A DNA stretch of 13,351 bases from Deltaproteobacteria bacterium (GCA_947462115.1 CANHON010000093.1:1-13351); one strand, 5' to 3'; positions 1 to 7,791 are shown, numbered from the stretch's first letter. Program-made: numbers and translations. Notes: generated by a model not told the origin, from the letters alone.

Positions 1-700
1 CCCCCCGAAGCGTGGGCCGCCGGCCGGCCCCGCCGCCGAAGAGGAGCGCCGACGCGCACAGCACCCCCACCGAGAGCCCGAGGAAGAAGCCCAGGTAGAA
101 GGCGGCGATCGTCGCGACGCCCATCAGCGCGCCGGCGCCGAGCCAATCGCGGGCCGCGCCGCTGCGGAGGGACCGAAGGGTGAAGACGAGGCCGAGGGGG
201 ATGAGCCACAGGTGCTGCAGCTCGCCGACCCCCAGCGCGACGAAGTGGGCCATCAGCGCGCTGCTCTGGATGAGCATGCCGGCGATCCACCCGCCCAGGG
301 CCCGCCCCGACAGCGCCCGCCCCAGCGCCCCGCCGCAGAGGCCGGTGAGGGTGAGGTTCAGGAGCACCAGCAGGTTGCTGGCCGCCACCAAGGGCACAAA
401 GGGGAGCAATACGACGAAAAGGCCGTTCAGCGGCTCAATCGGGTAGAGCTCCATCCCCTCGGGGAAGTTGACCAGCTGGGTGGCGAAGGGGAAGCGGCCC
501 TCCGACCACACGCTGGCGCGCATCCACCACAAGGTCCAGAGGTGCTTGAGCGTGTCGGTGCGGGCATGGCCGATGAGGCCGCGGTTCGGCGCCAAAACCA
601 GTGGCCACGTCTGGACCAGCGCCAGCAAAAAGAAGCCGTAGAGGCCAGTCTCACGCGCCCAGGCATGCGCGGCAATGGCCAGCGGGCGCAGCCAGCTCAC
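1..700 (-). CDS. Polytopic inner-membrane protein, possibly GT-C-type glycosyltransferase (C-terminus beyond window)
   Basis: Reading leftwards from a GTG at 700-698 gives 233 uninterrupted codons that run off the window, so only the N-terminal part is visible. No other start is possible nearby, because an in-frame TAG lies three codons upstream. The GTG overlaps the TGA of the preceding lipoprotein gene (GTGA), which suggests translational coupling. The product has a first hydrophobic helix at about residues 20-37. A loop follows with an acidic residue (D49, in ARTDT) and a Trp-rich stretch (LWTLWWMR, 54-61), and then several strongly hydrophobic segments to the edge. One early helix, a loop with a conserved-looking Asp, and many later helices is the arrangement seen in GT-C membrane glycosyltransferases and related lipid-linked sugar enzymes. 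That assignment is inference; a polytopic membrane protein is what the sequence shows. Confidence 0.75.
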   Translation of the reverse strand, partial: MSWLRPLAIAAHAWARETGLYGFFLLALVQTWPLVLAPNRGLIGHARTDTLKHLWTLWWMRASVWSEGRFPFATQLVNFPEGMELYPIEPLNGLFVVLLPFVPLVAASNLLVLLNLTLTGLCGGALGRALSGRALGGWIAGMLIQSSALMAHFVALGVGELQHLWLIPLGLVFTLRSLRSGAARDWLGAGALMGVATIAAFYLGFFLGLSVGVLCASALLFGGGAGRRPTLRG

Positions 701-1392
701 CGCGGGCTAGCGGTGCCGGCCAGGTAGTACTCCAATCCATAGGACGACTCGCCACCATAGTAGTAGTACGAGCGGCCCATGCTGAAGTTCCAATCCACGG
801 TGCCGATGGCGGGGTTCTCGGTGACCTCGTAGGTGCCGACGATGGCCCGGAAGTAGCTCGAGGCGCCGGTATCGTAGTAGTCATAGCCGTAGTAGTAGGA
901 AGAGTAGCGCTCCCCACCCAACAAGAAGTACAGCGAATCGCCACGATCCCCCAAAATCCAGGTATCGCCGTAGTTGTTGAAGTAGTCGGTCAAGAAGTCG
1001 AGGCTGTAGGCGGTGCTGGTCACCCAAGGCAGGGCGTAACAATCGTCTGACAGCGTCTCGTCCACCAGCTCGTAGCTGACGGTGTACTCCCACTGCAGAT
1101 CGCAGGACGGGCACTCGAACTCCGAGGACCGATCGCCGGCCACCTTCCAGCGGAAGCCGCAGTTGATGGTGTCGGACCGCTGGCCGTAGCGGAGCTCGCC
1201 GATCACCGTGTCGGCGTCTTGGGGCGGGAGCGCCGCGCCGGTGTCATCGCCGCCGACGGGCGCGTTGAAGGGCGTAAAGATCTGCTCCGCGGCCTTGGTC
1301 ACCAGGGGCGCCGGCTGGTACTGCTCGCAGCCGACCACCAGGGGGAGGAGCAGCGTCCAAGACGGGTTCACGGTGCGGGTCAGGTTCGACAC
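697..1392 (-). CDS. Tyrosine-rich lipoprotein with CPxCD motif, paralogue of the 1512-2189 gene
   Basis: A 231-residue protein starts at GTG (1392-1390), preceded by GGAGG four bases upstream. The N-terminus has a short hydrophobic stretch ending in LVVGC, a lipobox with C22 as the probable lipidated residue. Four further cysteines follow (C78, C94, C97, C118), the middle two in CPSCD. The C-terminal half is strikingly tyrosine-rich: about 25 of 231 residues, with runs of three and four. The neighbour at 1512-2189 has the same cysteine spacing and a similar VAG-(D/E)-R lead-in to CPxCD, so the two are paralogues. The four cysteines could form disulfides or bind metal. No known family was recognised. 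It probably sits on an envelope membrane facing the periplasm or cell surface. Its stop overlaps the start of the downstream membrane protein. Confidence 0.85.
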   Translation of the reverse strand: MSNLTRTVNPSWTLLLPLVVGCEQYQPAPLVTKAAEQIFTPFNAPVGGDDTGAALPPQDADTVIGELRYGQRSDTINCGFRWKVAGDRSSEFECPSCDLQWEYTVSYELVDETLSDDCYALPWVTSTAYSLDFLTDYFNNYGDTWILGDRGDSLYFLLGGERYSSYYYGYDYYDTGASSYFRAIVGTYEVTENPAIGTVDWNFSMGRSYYYYGGESSYGLEYYLAGTASPR

Positions 1393-1426
1393 GGGGCCTC
1401 CAGGGGCGGGCGGTCATCGCGTCGGC

Positions 1427-1434
1427 ATCGTAGC
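1427..1434 (-). promoter_or_regulatory. Candidate -10 element upstream of the Tyr-rich lipoprotein gene
   Basis: On the minus strand the sequence reads GCTACGAT, containing TACGAT, one mismatch from the TATAAT-like TANNNT pattern. It lies about 35 nt before the GTG at 1392. No convincing TTGACA-like -35 is seen 16-18 nt further upstream, so this remains a weak call. Confidence 0.25.
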
Positions 1435-1475
1435 CCGCTCCGGCCCGATTGGCGCCCTCTTCCCGGCCTCGGTCC

Positions 1476-1500
1476 GGGGCCCGGCCTGCCCTCGGGCCCC
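1476..1500 (-). terminator. GC-rich hairpin between the two paralogous lipoprotein genes
   Basis: GGGGCCCG at 1476-1483 is perfectly complementary to CGGGCCCC at 1493-1500, giving an 8-bp stem with a 9-nt loop. It starts 12 nt after the stop of the 1512-2189 gene in its direction of transcription. No T-tract follows, so it could be an attenuating or mRNA-stabilising structure rather than a classical intrinsic terminator. In such GC-rich DNA chance occurrence is also possible. Confidence 0.35.
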
Positions 1501-1511
1501 CAGCGGCCCCT

Positions 1512-2189
1512 TCAGCGGGCCGAGCCGCTGACCTCGATTACGGCGTCCGGCTCGGCGGGCGGCGGCGGCGGCTCGACGGCCGTGTCGTAGCCATAGTAGG
1601 GTTCGTCCCCGCCGGACATCCGAATATTGAACCCAAAGGCGCCCGAGCTGCGGTCCCAGCCGCTGCCCTCGACCATGGCGATGTCGTAGTAGAAGGTGCT
1701 CCCGTCGCCGTAGCCATAGTTGTAGCCGAGGACCAGAACATCATCCCCGCCGCTGTTCCCGAAGCCCCAGATGCCGGCGTAGTAGTTGAGGGCCGTCTCG
1801 TCGAGGTAGTCGAAGAACGCGAGGTACTCCGTCTCTGCGCAGATCCCCTCGGCGATCGGCGCACCGAGGCTGAACTCCACCACGTAGGCCCGCTCCAGCT
1901 CAAAGTCGCAGGCTGGGCAGCTCAGGTCCGCGCGCTCGCCCGCGACCGTCGCCGGCAGCGTGCATGCGCCGTCTGCGCCGAAGTCAAAGCCATAGGTGAA
2001 GTCGCCCGCGAGGGTGCCCTCTGCCGCGCCGTCCCCGCCCCCGTCTGCGGGGCCATCGGCGGTCCCATCCGCGCCGCTGTCGGTGCTGCCGTCGGAGAAG
2101 CCGCCGCCAGCGGTGTCGTCGTCCTTGGCGCTGGTGGAGCAGGCCGAGAGGGCGAGGAGGAGGGACAAGCAACGAAGACGGGCGTTCAT
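1512..2189 (-). CDS. Lipoprotein with Asp/Gly-rich linker and CPxCD motif
   Basis: The chosen start is ATG at 2189-2187, because GGAG lies a few bases upstream and because a typical signal peptide begins there (MNARLRCLSLLLALSAC, lipidated C17). The frame stays open further upstream but has no signal peptide. The mature 225-residue precursor begins with a low-complexity Asp/Gly/Ser/Thr linker (about 20-60), a common surface tether. A domain with four cysteines follows (C76, C91, C94, C117), including CPACD at 91-95. The C-terminal part contains Tyr/Gly-rich segments such as YNYGYGDG and ends with a Pro stretch (207-211) and a short tail. Cysteine spacing (15, 3, 23) closely matches the paralogue at 697-1392 (16, 3, 21). 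Function unknown. It is probably an exported lipoprotein of the outer membrane or periplasm. Confidence 0.88.
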   Translation of the reverse strand: MNARLRCLSLLLALSACSTSAKDDDTAGGGFSDGSTDSGADGTADGPADGGGDGAAEGTLAGDFTYGFDFGADGACTLPATVAGERADLSCPACDFELERAYVVEFSLGAPIAEGICAETEYLAFFDYLDETALNYYAGIWGFGNSGGDDVLVLGYNYGYGDGSTFYYDIAMVEGSGWDRSSGAFGFNIRMSGGDEPYYGYDTAVEPPPPPAEPDAVIEVSGSAR

Positions 2190-2215
2190 GGGAGCTCCAG
2201 AGGTGATGCGCGGGC

Positions 2216-2223
2216 GACGTAGC
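2216..2223 (-). promoter_or_regulatory. Candidate -10 element upstream of the CPxCD lipoprotein gene
   Basis: Minus-strand GCTACGTC lies about 27 nt before the ATG at 2189, in the 56-nt gap after the toroid gene. It resembles the GCTACGAT element in front of the paralogous gene. No clear -35 is visible. Confidence 0.18.
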
Positions 2224-2227
2224 ATTG

Positions 2228-2242
2228 GCCACGCCGCGTGGC
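2228..2242 (-). terminator. Short hairpin just after the toroid lipoprotein gene
   Basis: GCCACG at 2228-2233 and CGTGGC at 2237-2242 form a perfect 6-bp stem with a 3-nt loop. It begins three bases after the TGA of the gene at 2246-4822. No T-tract follows, so a Rho-dependent or mRNA-end structure is as likely as an intrinsic terminator. Confidence 0.3.
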
Positions 2243-2245
2243 TTG

Positions 2246-4822
2246 TCACTCTGGGTCTTCGTCTTCCCGCGCCGGGCTGCCGCCGGCGCCCGCGGTCTTG
2301 CCCTCCATCGGGTGCGGGGCGGGCTTGCCTTGGAAGCGCAGCGCGTCGTTTCGGCGCAGTGGCACCGGAACCGACACCGCCCGTCCGCGCACCGGCTGGA
2401 GCACCTCGATGCTGCGCGTGTCGCCCGCCTCGACGGCCTTGGCGTAAGCGACGTCCCGCGCCTCCAGCAGCCGTTGGCCCGGCGTCGCCGGCCCGTCCCG
2501 CACCTCCGCCGCGAGGGAGGGATCGGAGCGGGCGCCCTCTACCCACTGAGCCATCGCGGAGAGGGCGTGGTGGACGTAGTCGACGCGCACCTTGGTCTCG
2601 TTCATCGCGTAGCGCACCCCGCCGTTGACCTGGTCCGGCCGCGAGAAGGCATAGGTCGAGAGGTCGTCGTACTGCATTTGCAACGCGAACCGCATCGTCT
2701 CGCGGGTGTGCAGCTCAAAGTAGGCCGCTTCGGCGGGCCGATAGCGCAGGGCCAACTGGTAGGCGGCAGCGGTGCCCTCCGCATAACAAAAGGCCTGCAT
2801 CGCCGGCAATTCACCCGGGAGCTTGTAGTAGCCCCCCTGGTAGTCGGGGAAGGGCGCGGTGGTCTCCGTCCACTCGTAGTTCTCGATCATCCAGCGGGCG
2901 ATGTCGAGGGCGAAGGCGGCGCTCTTCTCATCGCCGGTGCGCTTGTGGTAGGCGTTGGCCGCCATCACCGTCCACGGTCCGATCTCCACGAGATCAAGGC
3001 GATCTTCGTTGGCGTAGGTGTCGGCCGGCCAGGGGCGGTCGGGGTGTCGGCGCTCGGCACGGCTCCGCCACCACGGCTCGTAGTAGGTCCAATAGCTGGG
3101 CAGCGTGGCGATCCAGGCGTCGTCGTCGAAGTAGTTGGCGAGCTCGATGAGGGCCAAAGCAGCCTCGCCCGGCACGATGTCGTTCTCTTTTCCATCGTAG
3201 GCGTGGCCCGCTGGCACGTGGTAGGGCCGGAAACGACCGTCCTTCTCTTGCATAAACAGCACGAAGCGGCCCATCTCTCGGAGCTGCTCATCCCACTGCT
3301 TGTCGCCGGTCGCCTTCGCGAGATCGATGATCCCGAGCATGTTCACGACGACCGAGCCGAGCTTCTGCACGTCGTCGAAGCTGTAGTAGGCCATCTGTAG
3401 GCCCGTGTTGGGGTCCCGCTCCTTCACCAAGAACCGATCGGAGAAGGCCAAGGCCCGGCGGGCGCCCTCCAAAAAGTCAGCGCGGCTGTTGTCGAGACGC
3501 CAGGCGGTGACCAGGTTCCAGGTGCCCAGCGTGTGCCGCACATGGTTGTATTCGTTGGCGTACCGGTTCTCGCTGGGCCAGAACTTGTAGACGATCTCGC
3601 CGTTGGGCCCAAGGTTGTGCATGTACCAATCGCCGGCCGCGACCACCCCGCGCCGCACCGCCTCCACCGTGACCTGCGACATGGGGATGGCGGGCACACC
3701 CCGATACAGCAGGGAGATCCCCGCGATCCCCGTCTCCCGGTAGTGGATGCCCCGCCAAGTCTCCAGCGAGGCGTCCGGGGCGCGCCAGGGGCGACGATCG
3801 GACATCGCCCCAAGCTCGGCCGCGGTCCGCAAGAATTGGTCGGCCGTGCGGAGGCTGCGGGTGAAGGAGGCGGCGCCGGGCAGCACCGCCCGCTCCTTGC
3901 GGTCGGCGCTGAGCAAAAAGGCGCCGTCGATGCCCATCTCGAAGTGCCGGTCCAGGGTGGCCTCGTCGCGGGGCTCCACCGCGGTGCGCTCCGTCACCCG
4001 GTGCAGATCGATGGTCAGGTCGGCCATGTGCAGCCGCAGCGGCGGGAAGCCGAGGATCTCCACCCGCCGGCGGTGGACCTTCTCGAGGTCATCGGCGAGC
4101 TCGTTGAGGGCCTTCTCCAGCTTGTCGTCCTGGCTGAACGCAGCGGCCAGCTCAACGCCCTGGCCGCGGATGGTGGCTGCGAAGGTCCAGGTGCCGTCGC
4201 CCGGGTCCACCGCCGGTAGGGCGTTGGGCGGCTGGCCAGCCCAGCGGGCCCGAAGGTAGCGGATGCACAGATCCGCGAGCTGGGGCGGGAACTGCACCGG
4301 CGCCTCGGCCACCTTGTAGTAGAGCGCGCCGTCGCCGCGCCGCATGAGCTTGAAGTGCTCGAGGTGGTCGTGGTGGTACAGGCGCTGAAGGACGCTGCGG
4401 CCACGATCCACGCCCGGCGTGGCGTCGGCGTGGAGCAGGAGCAAGCGGCTCCCCCGGGCCCGCAGCAGCTCAGCGACCTTGCCCTCGTCGTCCCCGTCGA
4501 GGAGGGCGCGCAGCTCGGGGTCGCGCAGCGCGTCCACGACGGTGCGATCAGCCGGCAGGTCGGTGAAGCCGTCGGGCCGATCCACGAACAGGTCGCCCTT
4601 ATAGCGCCCGAGCTGGTCGATACCCTCAAAGCTGAGCTTGACCTTGCGGGACCGCGCGACCGCAGCCTCCAGGCGGGCCGTGGGGCTGTCGCCGACCACG
4701 GCGGCGGTGCTCAGGCCGCTCGCCGGGCCCACTTCACCGCAAGCGAGGGGGATCAACGACAAGGCGCAGCAGAGCGCGAGCCGCGCCGACCACGGGTTGA
4801 GGGGGCGAGAGGGCAGGACCAT
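2246..4822 (-). CDS. Large lipoprotein with AMMECR1-like segment and (alpha/alpha) toroid domain
   Basis: The 858-residue product starts at ATG 4822-4820, chosen for the GGAG about 8 nt upstream and the signal peptide that begins there, ending in PLAC with lipidated C28. The frame is open 38 codons further upstream but that extension carries no export signal. Residues about 210-365 have the strand/helix rhythm and residue pattern of AMMECR1 domains (GFPPL near 258, MGIDGAF near 296, then a Leu-Pro and helix segment), but lack the usual RGC(I/V)G signature. Residues about 385-765 are Trp/Tyr/Asp-rich helical hairpins (YNHVRHTLGTW, GEAALALIELA, NGGVRYAMNE, VDYVHHALSAM) typical of six-hairpin glycosidase or cyclase-like toroids. 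The role is inferred to be binding or cleavage of a polysaccharide at the envelope; no catalytic residues can be assigned. The C-terminal about 70 residues look unstructured and charged. Confidence 0.85.
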   Translation of the reverse strand: MVLPSRPLNPWSARLALCCALSLIPLACGEVGPASGLSTAAVVGDSPTARLEAAVARSRKVKLSFEGIDQLGRYKGDLFVDRPDGFTDLPADRTVVDALRDPELRALLDGDDEGKVAELLRARGSRLLLLHADATPGVDRGRSVLQRLYHHDHLEHFKLMRRGDGALYYKVAEAPVQFPPQLADLCIRYLRARWAGQPPNALPAVDPGDGTWTFAATIRGQGVELAAAFSQDDKLEKALNELADDLEKVHRRRVEILGFPPLRLHMADLTIDLHRVTERTAVEPRDEATLDRHFEMGIDGAFLLSADRKERAVLPGAASFTRSLRTADQFLRTAAELGAMSDRRPWRAPDASLETWRGIHYRETGIAGISLLYRGVPAIPMSQVTVEAVRRGVVAAGDWYMHNLGPNGEIVYKFWPSENRYANEYNHVRHTLGTWNLVTAWRLDNSRADFLEGARRALAFSDRFLVKERDPNTGLQMAYYSFDDVQKLGSVVVNMLGIIDLAKATGDKQWDEQLREMGRFVLFMQEKDGRFRPYHVPAGHAYDGKENDIVPGEAALALIELANYFDDDAWIATLPSYWTYYEPWWRSRAERRHPDRPWPADTYANEDRLDLVEIGPWTVMAANAYHKRTGDEKSAAFALDIARWMIENYEWTETTAPFPDYQGGYYKLPGELPAMQAFCYAEGTAAAYQLALRYRPAEAAYFELHTRETMRFALQMQYDDLSTYAFSRPDQVNGGVRYAMNETKVRVDYVHHALSAMAQWVEGARSDPSLAAEVRDGPATPGQRLLEARDVAYAKAVEAGDTRSIEVLQPVRGRAVSVPVPLRRNDALRFQGKPAPHPMEGKTAGAGGSPAREDEDPE

Positions 4823-4892
4823 CGGGCGGCTCCAAGGCTGCAGACCGCGCCGGTCTATGCCCAACGGCGCCGCAGCGCGACCCGCGGCGGGC

Positions 4893-5720
4893 TCAGCCCT
4901 CGAGCACCGCCACCAGGAGCTGGGCGCCGTGATCATCGACGGCGTGCATAAAGAGCCACCGACCGTTCATCCGGGCGGTCGTCAACAGGCCGAGCTCCAC
5001 CGCCGCGTCGAGGGTCGATGCGAAGCTCCCGAGCGCGAAGGGGGGCTCCGGGAAGGCCGCCTCCTCCATCCGCCAAGTGAACCGCCCGTGCCGCGGCTCA
5101 AAGGTGGCCAAGGTGACGCAGCGCAGGCTGCGGGATCGCGGCGGCGACTCGTAGTGGAGCACCAGCGTTCGGTCGTCGACCACCTCCCACCAGTCCCAGT
5201 CGTCGACGACGGCCCGCCCGCGCTGGTGGAGCTCCGCGATGCGGGCCTCGTGCAAAGCGAGGAGCCGCGGCAAGGACGGGTCTTCGAGGGGGTGCCCCGG
5301 CGGGCCCGCCGCCGGCAGGTCATCGACCACAACGACGTCAGCGTCGTCATCGAAGGCCGGCGTGATCTCCGTTCGGCCCAGCGCGTCCCGAACATAGGCG
5401 ATGGCGCCCCGCTCCCAACGTGGGCCGGTCGCCATGTTCCGGTGCAGCATCGTGAGGCAGCGCTCCAGCTCTGCGCCCCGCTCACCCCGCGGGTCGGCGG
5501 GCGGCGGACCGCCTCCCCACGCGAGGGGAACGGCCTCCATGCCCTCCAGGCGCACCTTCAGGCCGCGAGCCCCAAAGCGCACCAAGAAGCGCCGACAGCC
5601 ATAGGGCCCGGCCAGCAGGTCGAGGGCCCGATCGACCCGCGCCGCCCGCACATAGCGGCCCTGCTCCCGCAGCACCTCCGCTGGATCTCGGCCTTCCCGC
5701 ATGCGATCGAACCAGCCCAT
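4893..5720 (-). CDS. Conserved-looking protein of unknown function (C-terminus resembles DUF6882)
   Basis: This 275-residue cytoplasmic protein (no signal peptide or membrane helix) starts at ATG 5720-5718. A purine-rich GAGGGGG just upstream overlaps the end of the aminotransferase gene. The N-terminal half is basic and helical, with a short strand region around 45-65. It is followed by an acidic patch (DDDADVVVVDD, 124-134) and a Trp-rich segment (DDWDWWEVVDD, 173-183). Residues about 195-270 (LATFEP..GRFTWRM, an ALGSF helix, RWLFMHA, LLVAVLE) follow the strand-Trp-helix-strand order I associate with DUF6882 proteins; this is a resemblance by eye only. It lies 9 nt downstream of the aminotransferase gene and is likely co-transcribed with it. 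No function can be assigned. Confidence 0.8.
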   Translation of the reverse strand: MGWFDRMREGRDPAEVLREQGRYVRAARVDRALDLLAGPYGCRRFLVRFGARGLKVRLEGMEAVPLAWGGGPPPADPRGERGAELERCLTMLHRNMATGPRWERGAIAYVRDALGRTEITPAFDDDADVVVVDDLPAAGPPGHPLEDPSLPRLLALHEARIAELHQRGRAVVDDWDWWEVVDDRTLVLHYESPPRSRSLRCVTLATFEPRHGRFTWRMEEAAFPEPPFALGSFASTLDAAVELGLLTTARMNGRWLFMHAVDDHGAQLLVAVLEG

Positions 5721-5729
5721 CGAGCCCCC

Positions 5730-7007
5730 TCAGCGCGCGCGGCGCACCAGCCGCTCCAGCCCCGCCAGCCCTCGATCCAACACAGGGAGCGAAGGGCCAA
5801 AACTAAACCGCGCGTAGTGCCGGAACCGACTCGGCCGCCCGCCCCGACGGTGCCCGGGGTCCACGTCGAAAAACTCGCCAGGCACAACAATCACGCCCTC
5901 AGACAAGGCGGCGCGGAACAGCTCCATGCCCGTCCGCAGGCCCTCGGGCAGCCGCGACAGCTCGCCCCAGCAGTAGAAGCCGCCCTGCGGCGGCAGGTCC
6001 ACGCGGACGCCGAGCGCCTCCAGGCCGGTCATCATGCGCTCGCGCTTCACCCGGAAGCTCCGCTGAATGGCCCGCGCCTCGGCGTCGGCCACCGCGCGAT
6101 CGAGGAGGGGGACGGCGGCCCGCTGCATCGGGCGCGCGCAGCCGCCGTCCAAGAACGAGCCGGCGCTGGCCACCGACTCGATGACCGAGCGCGGCGCCAC
6201 CACCCACGCCACCCGGAAGCCGGGGTAGCGCCAGTTCTTGGTGAGCCCGTCGAGGATAACGACGGGATCGGTGTTCACATCCTCTACGTGCGCGGCAGCC
6301 GAGACGGTGAGCTCGTCGCCCACGTAGGTGTAGTGGCTGTAGAATTCGTCGAAGATCAGCGCGCAGTCGAGTCGCCGCCCGCTGTCGATCCAGCTGGCCA
6401 GGGCCTCGCCCCGCACGAGCTTGCCGGTGGGGTTGCTCGGGTTCGACAGCAGCAGCCCGCTCAGACCCCGGCCCAAGATCTCCTGCTCCAAGTCTTTTTG
6501 GTTGAAGCGGTAGCGGTGGTCGGGGTCGAGCATGATGGGGATCGGCACGAAGGCGCCGAAGCAGTCCAACAGCTCCTCGTAGGCGGTGTAGTCCGGCAGA
6601 AAGTGGCCCAAGTGCGCGCGGCCCAGCGTCGAGACGACGCGCGTGAGGCCCGTTCGGCCGCCGGCGACGATGGCGACGTTGTCGCGGGTGTATTGGCTCG
6701 CCTTGCCTTGGCGGTACCGGGCGTTGTAGAGCGCGGCGACCGCGTCTCGGAGCTCCGGAATGCCCACCACCGGGGCGTATTCGCAGTCGTGCTCGTCGAC
6801 CTCGATCGCCGTGATGCGCGGCGGCCCCTCGGGGATCAAGCCCACCTCCGGCGCACCTTGGCCGAGGTTCGCCCAGTCCGGGTGCTCGGGCTGGTAGCCG
6901 TGCCGGGCCGCCTCGTTCATCACGTAGATGACGCCGGTGCGCGGCACTTGGCGAAAAGCGTGGGGCGCGGACTCGAGGGGCAGAGCGGGCTCGGGGGGCT
7001 GGGTCAC
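5730..7007 (-). CDS. PLP-dependent class I/II aminotransferase
   Basis: The 425-residue enzyme uses GTG (7007-7005) with TTTTGGAG five bases upstream. Fold-type I aminotransferase residues are all present: NPSNPTG (189-195), DEFY (220-223; D220 pairs with the PLP pyridine nitrogen, Y223 with its hydroxyl), TK at 256-257 with K257 as the Schiff-base lysine, the following GFR (R265), and ARFSFG with R400, equivalent to the substrate-carboxylate arginine of aspartate aminotransferase. The N-terminal NLGQGAPEVG matches the usual glycine/proline lead-in. It should transfer an amino group between an amino acid and a 2-oxo acid in the cytosol. The substrate cannot be told from sequence; the context (an RluA enzyme and an orphan protein) does not indicate a pathway. 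Length is normal to slightly long for the family. Confidence 0.93.
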   Translation of the reverse strand: MTQPPEPALPLESAPHAFRQVPRTGVIYVMNEAARHGYQPEHPDWANLGQGAPEVGLIPEGPPRITAIEVDEHDCEYAPVVGIPELRDAVAALYNARYRQGKASQYTRDNVAIVAGGRTGLTRVVSTLGRAHLGHFLPDYTAYEELLDCFGAFVPIPIMLDPDHRYRFNQKDLEQEILGRGLSGLLLSNPSNPTGKLVRGEALASWIDSGRRLDCALIFDEFYSHYTYVGDELTVSAAAHVEDVNTDPVVILDGLTKNWRYPGFRVAWVVAPRSVIESVASAGSFLDGGCARPMQRAAVPLLDRAVADAEARAIQRSFRVKRERMMTGLEALGVRVDLPPQGGFYCWGELSRLPEGLRTGMELFRAALSEGVIVVPGEFFDVDPGHRRGGRPSRFRHYARFSFGPSLPVLDRGLAGLERLVRRAR

Positions 7008-7033
7008 AGGGGCTCCAAAAGGGACGCCCCAGC

Positions 7034-7789
7034 CTACGCCGTCTCGCTGCCCTGCGCTGCAACCGGCCAGCCCTGGGGCACGGGCGCTGCGGGGATCTGC
7101 AGCCCGCCGCCGATGACCGCCGTGTGGTGCAGGAAGAACTCCACGCCCGCGGCCGCGCCCGACGGCGCGGGGCCGCCGCCGTAGCGCCGGTCGCCGACCA
7201 AGGGCATGCCCAAAAAAGCGGCGTGGGCGCGGATCTGGTGCATCACGCCCGTGCGGATCTCCGCGGAGAACAGCGTGGGTTGGCCGTCCTCCGCCGGGAG
7301 CGCCGCAGGTCCGATGCGCCGAAACAGCGTCTCTGCGGGGAGCCAGCGGCCCCGGTGCGGGGTGGACTCGCCCCGCTGAACGACCATCCTGTCGCGCTTC
7401 TGGGGATGGTGCGCGAGGGCTAGCCCGATGCGGTGCGAAGGCCAGCCGGGATCGCGCCGCGCGATGAGCAGGTATCGTTTGCGGAGCTTGTGCTCAGCGA
7501 ACAGCGCCCGGAGCGGCCCAAGAGAAGCGGCGGATCGGGCGAACAGCACCATTCCCGACGTGCTCGTGTCGAGCCGGTGTAGGGCCCCGGCAGCGAAGCC
7601 CAACGGAAAGGGCTCGGCCTCCAACGCCGGCCACGCCGCGAGCACCGCGGCCGCCAAGGTCCCCGCTGATGCCTCCCCGCTCGGGCCCAGCACAGGCTGA
7701 CCCGCCGGCTTTAGGACAACGCGCAGCACGTCGTCTTCGTAATGGAGGCGCGGGGAGCCCAGCCCCCCGTCGATGGTCGAGCCGTCCAC
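7034..7789 (-). CDS. RluA-family RNA pseudouridine synthase
   Basis: The 251-residue protein begins at GTG 7789-7787, only 2 nt after the protease stop codon; TGAGG at that junction serves as the ribosome binding site. The catalytic signature HRLDTSTSG is at 71-79 with D74 as the nucleophilic aspartate. RKRYLLIA (103-110) and GVMHQIRAHAAFLGMPLVGD (181-200) are the other family motifs. No S4 RNA-binding domain precedes the catalytic domain, as in the short RluA/TruC-like members. It isomerises uridine to pseudouridine in rRNA or tRNA; the target site is not predictable. About 20 residues after the last motif are an insertion rich in Gly/Ala/Pro (205-215). Coupling to a secreted protease gene is probably only operonic convenience. 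Confidence 0.93.
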   Translation of the reverse strand: MDGSTIDGGLGSPRLHYEDDVLRVVLKPAGQPVLGPSGEASAGTLAAAVLAAWPALEAEPFPLGFAAGALHRLDTSTSGMVLFARSAASLGPLRALFAEHKLRKRYLLIARRDPGWPSHRIGLALAHHPQKRDRMVVQRGESTPHRGRWLPAETLFRRIGPAALPAEDGQPTLFSAEIRTGVMHQIRAHAAFLGMPLVGDRRYGGGPAPSGAAAGVEFFLHHTAVIGGGLQIPAAPVPQGWPVAAQGSETA

Positions 7790-7791
7790 CC

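Noticed and set aside
212..727. 171-codon open frame on the plus strand
   Set aside because: Rich in Gln/Pro/Arg/His with no hydrophobic core, whereas the opposite strand encodes clear membrane helices starting at a GTGA overlap.
2190..2546. N-terminal extension of the CPxCD lipoprotein frame
   Set aside because: The extension overlaps the end of the toroid gene, is Arg/Gly/Ala-rich and would bury the signal peptide; the ATG at 2189 has GGAG and starts directly at the signal sequence.
4638..7184. 848-codon open frame on the plus strand
   Set aside because: It runs antisense through three well-supported minus-strand genes (the toroid lipoprotein start, the orphan protein and the aminotransferase) and into the pseudouridine synthase. 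Its translation is His/Arg/Ala/Gln-rich with no motif; a GC-bias artefact.
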